Shown here one piece after another: positions 52,785 to 61,257 of a stretch of 64,000 bases of DNA. Under the pieces are notes generated by a model. The model saw nothing but the letters and a program-made list of their open reading frames with translations, did not search any database and was not told the origin of the DNA. The stretch's first letter is position 1. Each line of letters starts with the position of its first letter. The DNA comes from DATDFB01 sp035276475 (lineage in GTDB: Bacteria; Acidobacteriota; Thermoanaerobaculia; Gp7-AA8): contig DATELQ010000134.1 in assembly GCA_035276475.1 (NCBI GenBank), forward strand, positions 1 to 64,000. Direction: 5' to 3'. A program made the translations under genes and the position numbers.

Positions 52785-54475
52785 TGAAGCGCACCGCACT
52801 CGCACTCTCGCTCCTCCTCATCGCAGCCGCGTCCTACGCGCAGCTCTCCCTCTTGCCCGATCAGGAGCTGATCAAGCTCTCGGGCGTCGTCACGCAGCGT
52901 ACGGGCGACGACATCCGCGGCACGATCACCGCCGCGATCGCGAGCGGGTGGCACATCAACTCCGTCAAGCCGCTCGACGACTTCGTCATCCCGACCACGC
53001 TCGCATTCGACGGCGCGGACCTCGTGAAGGCCGACTTCCCGCCGCACGAGCTCAAGGACTTCACCTTCAGCGGCGGGAAGAAGCTCGCCGTGTACGAGGG
53101 GACGATCGCGATTCCGTTCGAGGCGAAGCTCAAGGGCGGCGCGGCGTCGATTCATGCGACGCTGCACTACCAGGCGTGCAACGACAGCGTCTGCCTGCCG
53201 CCGAAGAACGTCTCCGCCGACATCTCCACGAATGTCGTAGCCGCGGCGGCGCCGCCGAAGGCGAGCGCCGGCTTCACGCCGCTCACCGCCGCGCCGAAGA
53301 ACGCGCTGCCGAAGAACAAGCTCACCGAGGTCTTCGAGGCGCATGGGCTGCCGCTCACGCTGCTCGTGCTCTTCGTCGGCGGCCTGGCGCTCAACCTCAC
53401 GCCGTGCGTCTTCCCCGTCATCCCCATCACCCTCGGCTTTTTCGCCATGCAGAGCGACGGCCGCCGCTCGCGCCGCTTCGCCCTCTCGGCCGCCTACGTC
53501 TTCGGCATCGTGATCACGTACGCGGCCTTGGGCGTCGCCGCGGCGATGGCCGGGAAGCTCTTCGGCTCGTGGCTGCAGTCGCCCTCGGTGCTGATCGGCT
53601 TCGCCGTGATGATGCTCGTCTTCGCCTCGTCGATGTTCGGCCTCTGGGAGTTCCGCGTGCCGCAGTTCATCGCGGCGCGCTCGATGGGGCGGGCGGGCGT
53701 GGCGGGGGCCGCGGCGATGGGCCTCCTCGTCGGCATCGTGGCCGCGCCGTGCGTCGGCCCGGTCGTGGCGGCGCTCTTCGTCCTCGTGGCCTCGCTGGCG
53801 AAGCCGGCCATCGGGTTTCTCATGTTCGCCACGCTCGGCTTCGGCCTCGGCTTTCCGTACCTCGTCGCGCTCAACGCGCTGCCGCGGCCCGGCGAGTGGA
53901 TGGTGCACGTCAAGCGCGCCATGGGCTTCGTCCTCGTGGCCATGGCGTTCTACTTCCTCCGCGCCGTCGTCGGCGAGGAAATCTTCCGCTGGGGCGTCGC
54001 GGCGAGCCTGCTCGTCGGCGCGGTCTTTCTCTTCATCGTCCGAGGCGGCGGCGCGCGCGCGCTGCGCCTGGCCTTCGCAGTCGTGCTGCTCATCGGCGGC
54101 GCCGCGTTCGCCTGGCCGCGCAACGAAGGGACGCACGTCGCGTGGCTCAACTACGACAAGCAGGTCATAGCCACGGCGCAGAAGCCGGTGGTCGTCGACT
54201 TTTACGCCGACTGGTGCATCCCCTGTAAGGAGCTCGATCAGAAGACGTTCAGCGACGCGGCGGTGGCGAAGGAGCTCGACCGCTTCGTGCGCGTGAAGGC
54301 GAACCTGACGAAGGCCGACGACGCGACGGTGCAGCAGCTGACGAAGGAGTACGCGATCGTCGGCGTGCCGACGCTCGTCTTCCTCGACGCGAGCGGCAAG
54401 GAAGCGCAGGCGCTGCGGCTGACCGGGTATGAGCCTCCGGCGGAGTTCCTCAAACGATTGCAGCAGGTGAAGTAG
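52784..54475 (+). CDS. dsbD: Thiol:disulfide interchange protein DsbD
   Basis: 563 residues, GTG start overlapping the previous stop (TAGTG). Complete three-part DsbD: periplasmic alpha domain with two Cys (YQACNDSVCLPP), eight-helix membrane domain with NLTPCVFP and AAPCVGP cysteines, and C-terminal thioredoxin domain with YADWCIPCKEL. Moves electrons from cytoplasmic thioredoxin to periplasmic proteins; its neighbour at 51939 is an obvious client. Confidence 0.94.
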   Translation: MKRTALALSLLLIAAASYAQLSLLPDQELIKLSGVVTQRTGDDIRGTITAAIASGWHINSVKPLDDFVIPTTLAFDGADLVKADFPPHELKDFTFSGGKKLAVYEGTIAIPFEAKLKGGAASIHATLHYQACNDSVCLPPKNVSADISTNVVAAAAPPKASAGFTPLTAAPKNALPKNKLTEVFEAHGLPLTLLVLFVGGLALNLTPCVFPVIPITLGFFAMQSDGRRSRRFALSAAYVFGIVITYAALGVAAAMAGKLFGSWLQSPSVLIGFAVMMLVFASSMFGLWEFRVPQFIAARSMGRAGVAGAAAMGLLVGIVAAPCVGPVVAALFVLVASLAKPAIGFLMFATLGFGLGFPYLVALNALPRPGEWMVHVKRAMGFVLVAMAFYFLRAVVGEEIFRWGVAASLLVGAVFLFIVRGGGARALRLAFAVVLLIGGAAFAWPRNEGTHVAWLNYDKQVIATAQKPVVVDFYADWCIPCKELDQKTFSDAAVAKELDRFVRVKANLTKADDATVQQLTKEYAIVGVPTLVFLDASGKEAQALRLTGYEPPAEFLKRLQQVK

Positions 54476-54594
54476 CCGCGACCCGCGCGCGCATCGTCCG
54501 CGCGCACGCGCTCGCGGCGGCGCGCTTCCGCGACGCGTTTGCCGCCGGCGATACGCGCGCCGAGGCCCATCTGGAGATCCAGGCGGCGGCGCTG

Positions 54595-55047
54595 GTGGAG
54601 TGCGCGCAGCATACGCGCGTGCGCGGCACGATCCGCTACGACGTCGTCGACCGCCTGGCCACGCCGTACGTCGAGCGCGGGCAGCCCGTCTTCCCGTACT
54701 TCGACGTCGAGCGCACCGCCGTCGGCGTCTTCGAATACTGGCTGATCGTCTCCGAGATTCTGGCCTCGCCGGCGTGGCACGTCACGAAGCTGATCGCCGA
54801 GCCGGGCGAGTACGACGACGCGCTGCGGCGCATGCAGTCGCCGCAGATCGTGCGGGCCATTCCACCGCCGCTCCTGCCCTCGGCGGAGCTGCGCGACGAC
54901 GGTACGGCGCTCCTCGACGTCACGGTCTACACGCGCGCCGGCGAGGAGCGCATCGAGCGCCGCACGCTCGCCCTCGGCGTCGACAACGAGTTTCGCTTCC
55001 ACAACCGTGTGCTCATTGCCGAGGGGCGCGGTGGTGTGGATGTTTAA
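54595..55047 (+). CDS. Hypothetical protein with uncertain start
   Basis: 150 residues from GTG 54595. Codon composition looks coding back to about 54481 ('ARIVRAHALAAARFRDAFAAGD'), but that stretch has no ATG/GTG/TTG start in frame, so either a rare start is used or a frameshift is present. Contains 'YDVVDRLATPYVERGQPVFPYFDV' and a beta-rich end. No family recognised. Converges with the S8 protease gene, overlapping it by four bases. Confidence 0.6.
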   Translation: MECAQHTRVRGTIRYDVVDRLATPYVERGQPVFPYFDVERTAVGVFEYWLIVSEILASPAWHVTKLIAEPGEYDDALRRMQSPQIVRAIPPPLLPSAELRDDGTALLDVTVYTRAGEERIERRTLALGVDNEFRFHNRVLIAEGRGGVDV

Positions 55048-58000
55048 TGCGTCGTCCTCCGCCGCGGCCGCGGCACGGCGCCCGGGGTCACGATCTCCTC
55101 GTGCTTTCCGCTCGCGTTGTGCAGGTGCAGCAGCAGAATCCCCTTCGAGCCGGCGGCGGTGAACGCGGCCTTGTCGTAGACGACGCCGATCGTGTTCGAC
55201 GGCGTGTCGGCGAAGCCGAACGGCAGGGTCCGATCCGACGTGAACGACATCCCCGGCTTTGCCGAGTCGTACGACAGCTGCGCCGTCTGGTCGATCGGCG
55301 TGGTGCCGGTGCCGATGCGCACGCGGTAGGTAAATGCCGTCCGCGTCCCCGTCAGGCCGATGTCCGCCTTGCGCACCGGCAGCACGACCACGTTCGTGTT
55401 GAAGATCACCGTGTCGGCGACCGAGGGGTCGACGACGTTGCGGAACGACGAATTGCAGTTCGTGCCAGTCGAGGTGCAGATCTGGGCGATGTAGACGTCG
55501 CTCGGGTCGTTGTTCACGCTCGTGAACGTGGCCAGGTCCGCCGTCGTCAGGCGGAACTGCGCTGCGCCGTTGTCGATGTCGATGCGGATCGGCGTCCGCA
55601 CGGGCGACGTCCACGGGCCGAACGTGGCCACGGCGAAGTAGATCGTCGAGGCGTCGCTCGCGATGCCGGTGGCCTTGATGTTCTGATGCGGCTGCAGCGC
55701 CGCATTGGCCGTCGCCACCGTGCTCGAGAGCTCGAAGGCCGCGACGATGGAGTTCTCGTCGTCGGTGCCGTTGCCGGTCGACAGCGGCGTCCCCTTCAGC
55801 GCGACCTGGAACTTGCCGCTGGCATCGGGGAATGTCGTGCTCGTCGCGCTCATCGCCGACGCCGGCCGCGGCGCGGCGAAGACCGGCAGGCGCAGCGTCT
55901 CCTGCCCCGTTGCGGTCAGCGTCACCCATCCCGAGGCCTCGCCGAGCCAGCTCCGCGTCACGTTGACCTGCTTCGAGGTGAGGCTGTCGTCGCGATGATG
56001 GCGCATCGCCGCGCCGTCGAGATCCATCGTCAGCGTGAACGTGGCGCTGCCGCTCGCCGGCACCGTGACGGAGTCCGGCACCGTGAACGTGACGCCGGGC
56101 TGCGTCACCGCCGGGTCGTACGCGACGCGGTACGTCGTGATCGTCCCCGAGCCTTGATTCAGCACGACGACCGGCTTGTTCTTCTTGTCCTTCTCCTTCG
56201 CCACGACCTCGGGGGAGCCGAACGACGCGCCGACCACGCCGGGCGCTTCGCCGGAGACGGAGATGAACGTCTTCGTGCGCGACGCGCTGGCGACGTCGAT
56301 GCGCCCCGCGCCAATGCGGCTGACGGAGAAGCGGTTCCCGGTGTGGCTCGGGCCGGTGAAGAGATCGTGCGAGGCCGTGCTCATCGCCAGCGCCTTGAGC
56401 TGCTCGGCGGTCCAGTCGGGATGGAGCTGTTTGAGGAGCGCCATCGCGCCGGTGACGTGCGGCGCCGCCATCGACGTGCCGTTCATCGAGATGCCGCGGA
56501 AGCCGCTCTTCGCGCGCACCGACCAGATCGACTGCCCCGGCGCGGCGATCTCCGGCTTGATGGCGGTGTCGTCGATGCGCGGTCCGCGCGAGGAAAAGTC
56601 CGACAGCGTGTCGACGTTCGCCGGCGTCAGGATCGGCTTCGCGCCGATCTGATCGCCGTTGAATGCCGCGACGACGCCGCCGGCGGGGCCGCCGACGTTC
56701 GCGAGAAAGAGGTCGCCGGTGTCGCGCGGCACGAGCGTCGACGGGATCGTCGTCGCGCCGGCGATGGCGATGTCGAGATCGTTCTTCGTGTGGCGGAGGA
56801 TCACGCCGATCGCGCCGGCGGTGAAGGAGTTGCCGACGCGTACGGCCGTGCCGCACTCGTTGTCGGTCCAGTCGAGGAGCGCGATCTTTCCGGTAATGAT
56901 GTTTTTGTCCGACAGCCCGAACGCGGAGCAGCCGGTGAGCTGCGTCACCGGGCGCGCCAGCGTGCCGCTCACGGCCGGCTTGTTGAACCAGTCGAAGTTG
57001 ACGGAGTGGTGCGCGACGTACGTGTTCGCGATCGACGCCGGAGCGGTGATCTGCAGCGCGTCCGCCGGCTCGAGCGCATCGACTGACGAGGCCACGCTGA
57101 TGACGCGATCGCTGGTCGAGGGCGAGCCGACGATGTAGTACGTGTCGCTGGAGTTGCCCGCCGACGCCACCACGATGCAGCCGGCCTTGGCCAGGTTGTC
57201 GGCCGCGGTGATGTCGGAGTTGCCCTTCGTGCCGAAGTTCCCGCCGAGGGACATGTTCACAACGTCCATGCGGTCGGAGAAGTCGCCGTCCTTGTTCGGA
57301 TCGAGCGCCCACTCCAGCGCCGGCGCCACGAGGTTCGTCGCCCCGGTGCAGCCGAAAACGCGGATCGGGAAGAGCTTCGCCTCCGGCGCGACGCCGGGGC
57401 CGATGGAGAAGAGCGCCGGGTCGAGGGCGATGTTGTACGGGCCGGTGTACGTCGAGAGGTCTTTCTTCACGCCGAAGCCGGCGATTGTGCCGGAGACGTG
57501 CGAGCCGTGGCCCGCGCAGTCCATCGGATCGCCGTCGGGCTTCGGGGTGCGGTTCGCGACGGTGCTGGAGTTCGGGTCGAAGTCATCGCCGGCGAGGTCG
57601 ATGCCGCCCGGCACTTTGTCGGTCGTCGGAAAGGAGCTGCCGGTAAAGGTCTTGCCGGAGTAGTCGCCGTTGCCGCCGAAGTCTCTGTGGATGTAATCGA
57701 GCCCGGTGTCGACGACGCCGACTCGGATGTTCTTCCCGGTCGCGCCGTTCGGCGCCAGCGCCCGCCAAACCTCGGGCGCGCCGATGAGCGGGACGCTCGA
57801 TGTGTTGGTCTGTTTGTAGACCGGCAGCGGCTCGACGGATTTGACGCCCGGCAGCGCGCGGAGGGCGTCGAGCTGCGAGGCGTCGACGTCGACGGCGATG
57901 CCGTTCAAGAGCCGTTGCATGCGGTAGAGGACGACGGCGGAGGGGATGGCGTCGACTCGAGCGACGACGCTCTGCTGCTCCGCCTCGACGACGGCGATCT

Positions 58001-58160
58001 CGTTCCGCGCCGCGGTGACGGCCGCGCGCAACGCGCTCGGGCCGGATTTGCCGGCCGCCGCGGAGTTGAGATAGCTCTCGATCGCCGGCGGCGACTGCAG
58101 TTCGATCATGACGGAGACACGCTCCGGCTGTGCCAGTGCAAAGAGGATCGCTGTAAGCAT
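55044..58160 (-). CDS. Secreted subtilisin-like (S8) serine protease with PA domain
   Basis: 1038 residues. Short signal (MLTAILFALA), inhibitor-I9-like propeptide ('LNGIAVDVDASQLDALRALPGVKSVEP'), then catalytic triad D151 (VGVVDTGLD), H218 (GHGSHVSG) and S563 (NGTSMAAPHV). The ~340-residue gap between His and Ser holds a protease-associated (PA) insertion ('ITGKIALLDWTDNECGT'). C-terminal ~450 residues are Fn3- and pre-peptidase-like beta domains. Typical of large extracellular lactocepin/cucumisin-type subtilases used for protein scavenging. Confidence 0.92.
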   Translation of the reverse strand: MLTAILFALAQPERVSVMIELQSPPAIESYLNSAAAGKSGPSALRAAVTAARNEIAVVEAEQQSVVARVDAIPSAVVLYRMQRLLNGIAVDVDASQLDALRALPGVKSVEPLPVYKQTNTSSVPLIGAPEVWRALAPNGATGKNIRVGVVDTGLDYIHRDFGGNGDYSGKTFTGSSFPTTDKVPGGIDLAGDDFDPNSSTVANRTPKPDGDPMDCAGHGSHVSGTIAGFGVKKDLSTYTGPYNIALDPALFSIGPGVAPEAKLFPIRVFGCTGATNLVAPALEWALDPNKDGDFSDRMDVVNMSLGGNFGTKGNSDITAADNLAKAGCIVVASAGNSSDTYYIVGSPSTSDRVISVASSVDALEPADALQITAPASIANTYVAHHSVNFDWFNKPAVSGTLARPVTQLTGCSAFGLSDKNIITGKIALLDWTDNECGTAVRVGNSFTAGAIGVILRHTKNDLDIAIAGATTIPSTLVPRDTGDLFLANVGGPAGGVVAAFNGDQIGAKPILTPANVDTLSDFSSRGPRIDDTAIKPEIAAPGQSIWSVRAKSGFRGISMNGTSMAAPHVTGAMALLKQLHPDWTAEQLKALAMSTASHDLFTGPSHTGNRFSVSRIGAGRIDVASASRTKTFISVSGEAPGVVGASFGSPEVVAKEKDKKNKPVVVLNQGSGTITTYRVAYDPAVTQPGVTFTVPDSVTVPASGSATFTLTMDLDGAAMRHHRDDSLTSKQVNVTRSWLGEASGWVTLTATGQETLRLPVFAAPRPASAMSATSTTFPDASGKFQVALKGTPLSTGNGTDDENSIVAAFELSSTVATANAALQPHQNIKATGIASDASTIYFAVATFGPWTSPVRTPIRIDIDNGAAQFRLTTADLATFTSVNNDPSDVYIAQICTSTGTNCNSSFRNVVDPSVADTVIFNTNVVVLPVRKADIGLTGTRTAFTYRVRIGTGTTPIDQTAQLSYDSAKPGMSFTSDRTLPFGFADTPSNTIGVVYDKAAFTAAGSKGILLLHLHNASGKHEEIVTPGAVPRPRRRTTH

Positions 58161-58178
58161 GGAAGTGCTGATGGTAAC

Positions 58179-58919
58179 TCAGCGGCGCGCCAGAACGGTC
58201 GCCAGGACGTCGAACGATTTCAATTCGTGACCGAGGAAGTAGCGGCGAACTGAGCCGGCGAAGGCGCGGAGCTCGAAGAGGATCGGCTCGGGCGCGCGGA
58301 AGTCGGCGACGGGCATCCGCAGCAAGTCATCGAGCGCCGCCGCGACGTCGTTGGCCACGACCTCGGCCTCGGACGTCGCACACCACTGGCAGGCGAAGCC
58401 CTGCGCCTGCGCGTCGAAGCGCAACGGCCGCTCGAGCGGCTGGTGGCACTCGATGCAGTGCTTCGGCGTCGGCAGGATGCCGCCGAGGCGCAGCATCCAG
58501 ATTTCGGCGTACGCGACGACAGCGAGCGGCCGCGCGCCGTCGAGCAGGGCCTCGGTGGTCTTGTCGAGGAGGCGGTAGACGAGCTCCGACGGATCGTTGG
58601 CCTGCGCGAAGACGTCGACGGTCTCGGCGATGTACGACGCGGCGACGCTGGCGAGGAGGTTCTGCTGCGCGGGGAACAATGACCGAATGAGGTCGACGGA
58701 TTCGATGCGCACGACCTCGTCGGACTCTTTCTCGACGAACCCGATCCGCACTTTTGCCAACGGCTCGAGCGACGCCCCGAACCGCGTCCGCCCCCCGCGC
58801 GCCCCGTACGCCCACCCCTTCCGCTTGCCGTGCTCCGGCGTGAGAAAGACGACGAGCTTGTCCCGCTCGCGGGCCGGGAGGGTGTGGAGGACGATGGCCT
58901 CGGTGGTTTGGGGCTTCAT
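58179..58919 (-). CDS. recO: DNA repair protein RecO
   Basis: 246 residues: N-terminal OB fold ('TTEAIVLHTLPARERDKLVVFLT'), helical middle, and the zinc knuckle C-x2-C...C-x2-C (CIEC...CQWC). Works with RecR/RecF to load RecA on SSB-coated gaps. ATG overlaps the hicA stop (ATGA), an odd pairing of a housekeeping gene with a toxin-antitoxin module. Confidence 0.92.
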   Translation of the reverse strand: MKPQTTEAIVLHTLPARERDKLVVFLTPEHGKRKGWAYGARGGRTRFGASLEPLAKVRIGFVEKESDEVVRIESVDLIRSLFPAQQNLLASVAASYIAETVDVFAQANDPSELVYRLLDKTTEALLDGARPLAVVAYAEIWMLRLGGILPTPKHCIECHQPLERPLRFDAQAQGFACQWCATSEAEVVANDVAAALDDLLRMPVADFRAPEPILFELRAFAGSVRRYFLGHELKSFDVLATVLARR

Positions 58920-59131
58920 GGGAGGAGAGCTCGAAATTCGTCCACCGTCAGCCCCGCATCGCGGATGATGCCGCCCATCGTGAAGGCATTCACCGGGTTG
59001 TGCCGTGGGATCGTGAGGATGCGTGCGCCGTTCGTCATGACGACGTGCTTTCCTTCGCGGACGACCGTGAAGCCGGCTCGTTCGAGGGCTCGAACCGCGT
59101 CGCGGTGGTTGACTCCGGCGAGCTTCGGCAC
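58916..59131 (-). CDS. hicA: HicA-type toxin (mRNA interferase)
   Basis: 71 residues, a complete HicA/YcfA dsRBD-like fold: 'HRDAVRALERAGFTVVREGKHVVM', the catalytic His in GKHVVM, 'LTIPRHNPVNAFTMGGIIRDAGLTVDEF'. Cleaves mRNA when free of HicB. Ends in an ATGA overlap with recO. Confidence 0.88.
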   Translation of the reverse strand: MPKLAGVNHRDAVRALERAGFTVVREGKHVVMTNGARILTIPRHNPVNAFTMGGIIRDAGLTVDEFRALLP

Positions 59132-59132
59132 G

Positions 59133-59330
59133 TCAGACCGCGATCTCGACTTCGCGCACGTCCTCGCCCGCCGTCATCTCCGCCACCACATCGAGGTACT
59201 CGCCAATCGCGCTGCGAATGTTCTCCAGCGCCTCCTCCTCGCTCACCCCCTGCGACCAACATCCCGGCAGGCCCGGACACGAGACGCTGTACCCTTCTTC
59301 CGACTGGTGAAGAACCACGCGATATTTCAT
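59133..59330 (-). CDS. hicB: HicB-type antitoxin
   Basis: 65 residues from ATG 59330 (ATG 59336 also possible). HicB N-terminal fold: 'YRVVLHQSEEGYSVSCPGLPGCWSQGVSEEEALENIRSAIGEYL'. No C-terminal DNA-binding domain, as in the short HicB class. One base separates its stop from hicA. The antitoxin precedes the toxin, opposite to E. coli hicAB. Confidence 0.88.
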   Translation of the reverse strand: MKYRVVLHQSEEGYSVSCPGLPGCWSQGVSEEEALENIRSAIGEYLDVVAEMTAGEDVREVEIAV

Positions 59331-59365
59331 AGTCATCGAATTTTGCACCAGATTCGAGAACAATC

Positions 59366-60046
59366 GTGACCACCTTCATCCATCCCGCCGAGGGGCGGCG
59401 CCGCTTTGCCGAATTCGCGGCGAGCGAGATCGGCATCGCGGACCTCGCCCACGGGGCGCTGCTGATCGCGCTCGAGGAGTACCCGCGCCTCGACGTCGAT
59501 CACTACCTCTCCGAGCTCGCCGCGCTGGCCGGGCGGGTGGTGCGGCGGGGTTTTGCCTCTGAGCCGGAGGTGTTTCGGCTCGGGCACCTGCACGCGGAAA
59601 TGTTCGACGCCGACGGCTACAGCGGCGACGAGGCCGACTACTACGACCCGCGCAACGCGTATCTCAACGAAGTCATCGATCGCAAAGTCGGGCTGCCGAT
59701 CCTGCTGTCGATCGTTTTCCTCGACGTCGCCGCGCGCGTCGGGCTGAACGCCGCGGGCGTCGGGCTGCCGGGGCACTACGTCGTCAAAGTGCAGTTCGAA
59801 ATGAACGAGCTCTACATCGACCCGTTCCACGGCGGCGCGACGCTGACGATGAGCGAGATCGCCACGATGATCAGCGGCGTCAGCGGCGGCCAGGTACGCC
59901 TCACCAGCGAGCACCTCCGCGCCTGGACGCCGCGCCAGACGCTCATCCGCGTCCTCGCGAATCTGCAGAACATGTGGGGAAGGGTGGGGGAGGGGCGGAA
60001 GGCTTCGGCGGCGGCGGAGCGGATCGCGCTGCTGGAGAAGCGATGA
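59366..60046 (+). CDS. SirB1/transglutaminase-like family protein
   Basis: 226 residues from GTG 59366. SirB1_N-type domain: 'NAYLNEVIDRKVGLPILLSIVFLDVAARVG' and 'GVGLPGHYVVKV', the family's most conserved blocks; a Cys nucleophile is not visible, so peptidase activity is doubtful. Function of the family is unclear (linked to regulation and tRNA m2A-type loci in other bacteria). Stop overlaps aroDE as ATGA. Confidence 0.82.
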   Translation: MTTFIHPAEGRRRFAEFAASEIGIADLAHGALLIALEEYPRLDVDHYLSELAALAGRVVRRGFASEPEVFRLGHLHAEMFDADGYSGDEADYYDPRNAYLNEVIDRKVGLPILLSIVFLDVAARVGLNAAGVGLPGHYVVKVQFEMNELYIDPFHGGATLTMSEIATMISGVSGGQVRLTSEHLRAWTPRQTLIRVLANLQNMWGRVGEGRKASAAAERIALLEKR

Positions 60047-61257
60047 AGCTGGTGGTGACGATCTACGAGCGGACTGTGGACGCGGCGCTGGATGCGATCC
60101 GCGGCTTGGACGCGCCGTACGACATGGTGGAGCTGCGGGTCGATGCCCTCGGCGGCGCGGTCGATTTTCAGGCCGTGCGCGCCGCGACCGAGAAGTCGAT
60201 CATTGCGACGAACCGCGGCGGCGCGCCGGTCGACTTCGAGGCGGCGTACGGCGCGGGCATCGACTTTGTCGACGTGGAGCTCGGACACGATCCGGGGCCG
60301 AGGCGTGACCGCGTCGTCCTCTCGCATCACGATTACGAGGCGATGCCGGACGTCGAGCGCCTCCTCCGCGAGATGCCGGAGTGCGCGCATCGCAAGATCG
60401 CGGTGACGCCTCGCACATTTGCCGAGAACGCGCGGCTCCTCGGTGCGATCGCGCCCGGCGTCACGGTGATCGGAATGGGCGAGCGTGGGCTCTACTCGCG
60501 CATTGCCGCGCCGTTCCTCGGCTCGGAGCTCCAGTTCGTCGCCGTCGACGACGCGCATGTCGCCGCGCCGGGGCAGCTCACGCTCGATGATGCGCTGGCG
60601 ATCTACGGGAGCGATCCGCGCGCGGACAAACTCTTCGCGATCGTTGGCAACCCCGCGACGCACAGCCGCTCGCCGATGATTCACAACCCGATCTTCCGCG
60701 AGCGCGGCGTCAACGCCGCCTACACGATCGCCTCCTTCGAAACGTTCGCCGAGATCGCCGAGCCGTTCCTGCGTCGCGAGCCCTTCGCCCCGATCGGCAT
60801 GAGCGTCACGGCGCCGTTCAAGGAAGAGGCGTTCGCATTCGCGCAACGCCATGCGGACGTCGCCCCAAACGCGCGCGACGCCGAGGCGGTGAACACGCTG
60901 GCGTGGGTGAAGGGCCGCATCGTCGCGGATAACACGGACGTCGACGGCTTCGAGGCGCTCGTCGACGGCACGAAGGCCGCTCTCGTCGGTGCCGGCGGCA
61001 CCGCGCGCGCGGCGCGCGTCGCGCTCATGCGGAAAGGCATCCCCTTCACCGTCTACAACCGCACGCCGAAGGACGGCGCGCTGCCGCTCGAGGCGCTGCA
61101 GACGTTCGACGGCGATCTCATCGTCGATACGCTCCCGGTCGAGGTCCCGATGCCGCCGATCAAAACAATCCGCGCCGCCTACAAACAAACCGCAAACGAC
61201 TTGCTCCGCGCGCAGGCAATCAGGCAAAGTGCGATCTTTCTCGAGGCCTGCCGATGA
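60043..61257 (+). CDS. aroDE: Bifunctional 3-dehydroquinate dehydratase / shikimate dehydrogenase
   Basis: 404 residues from ATG 60043. Residues 1-~195: type I dehydroquinase ('ELRVDALGG', Schiff-base Lys in HRKIAVTP, 'GMGERGLYSRI'). Residues ~197-404: shikimate dehydrogenase ('GNPATHSRSPMIHN', 'SVTAPFKEEAF' with catalytic Lys, 'NTDVDGF', NADP loop VGAGGTARA). Fusion of these two steps is familiar from plants and some bacteria. Overlaps both neighbours by ATGA. Confidence 0.94.
   Translation: MKLVVTIYERTVDAALDAIRGLDAPYDMVELRVDALGGAVDFQAVRAATEKSIIATNRGGAPVDFEAAYGAGIDFVDVELGHDPGPRRDRVVLSHHDYEAMPDVERLLREMPECAHRKIAVTPRTFAENARLLGAIAPGVTVIGMGERGLYSRIAAPFLGSELQFVAVDDAHVAAPGQLTLDDALAIYGSDPRADKLFAIVGNPATHSRSPMIHNPIFRERGVNAAYTIASFETFAEIAEPFLRREPFAPIGMSVTAPFKEEAFAFAQRHADVAPNARDAEAVNTLAWVKGRIVADNTDVDGFEALVDGTKAALVGAGGTARAARVALMRKGIPFTVYNRTPKDGALPLEALQTFDGDLIVDTLPVEVPMPPIKTIRAAYKQTANDLLRAQAIRQSAIFLEACR

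Noticed and set aside
54238..57312. Long frames on both strands over the S8 protease gene
   Set aside because: Compositionally biased shadows; the protease triad on the - strand frame 55044-58160 is decisive.
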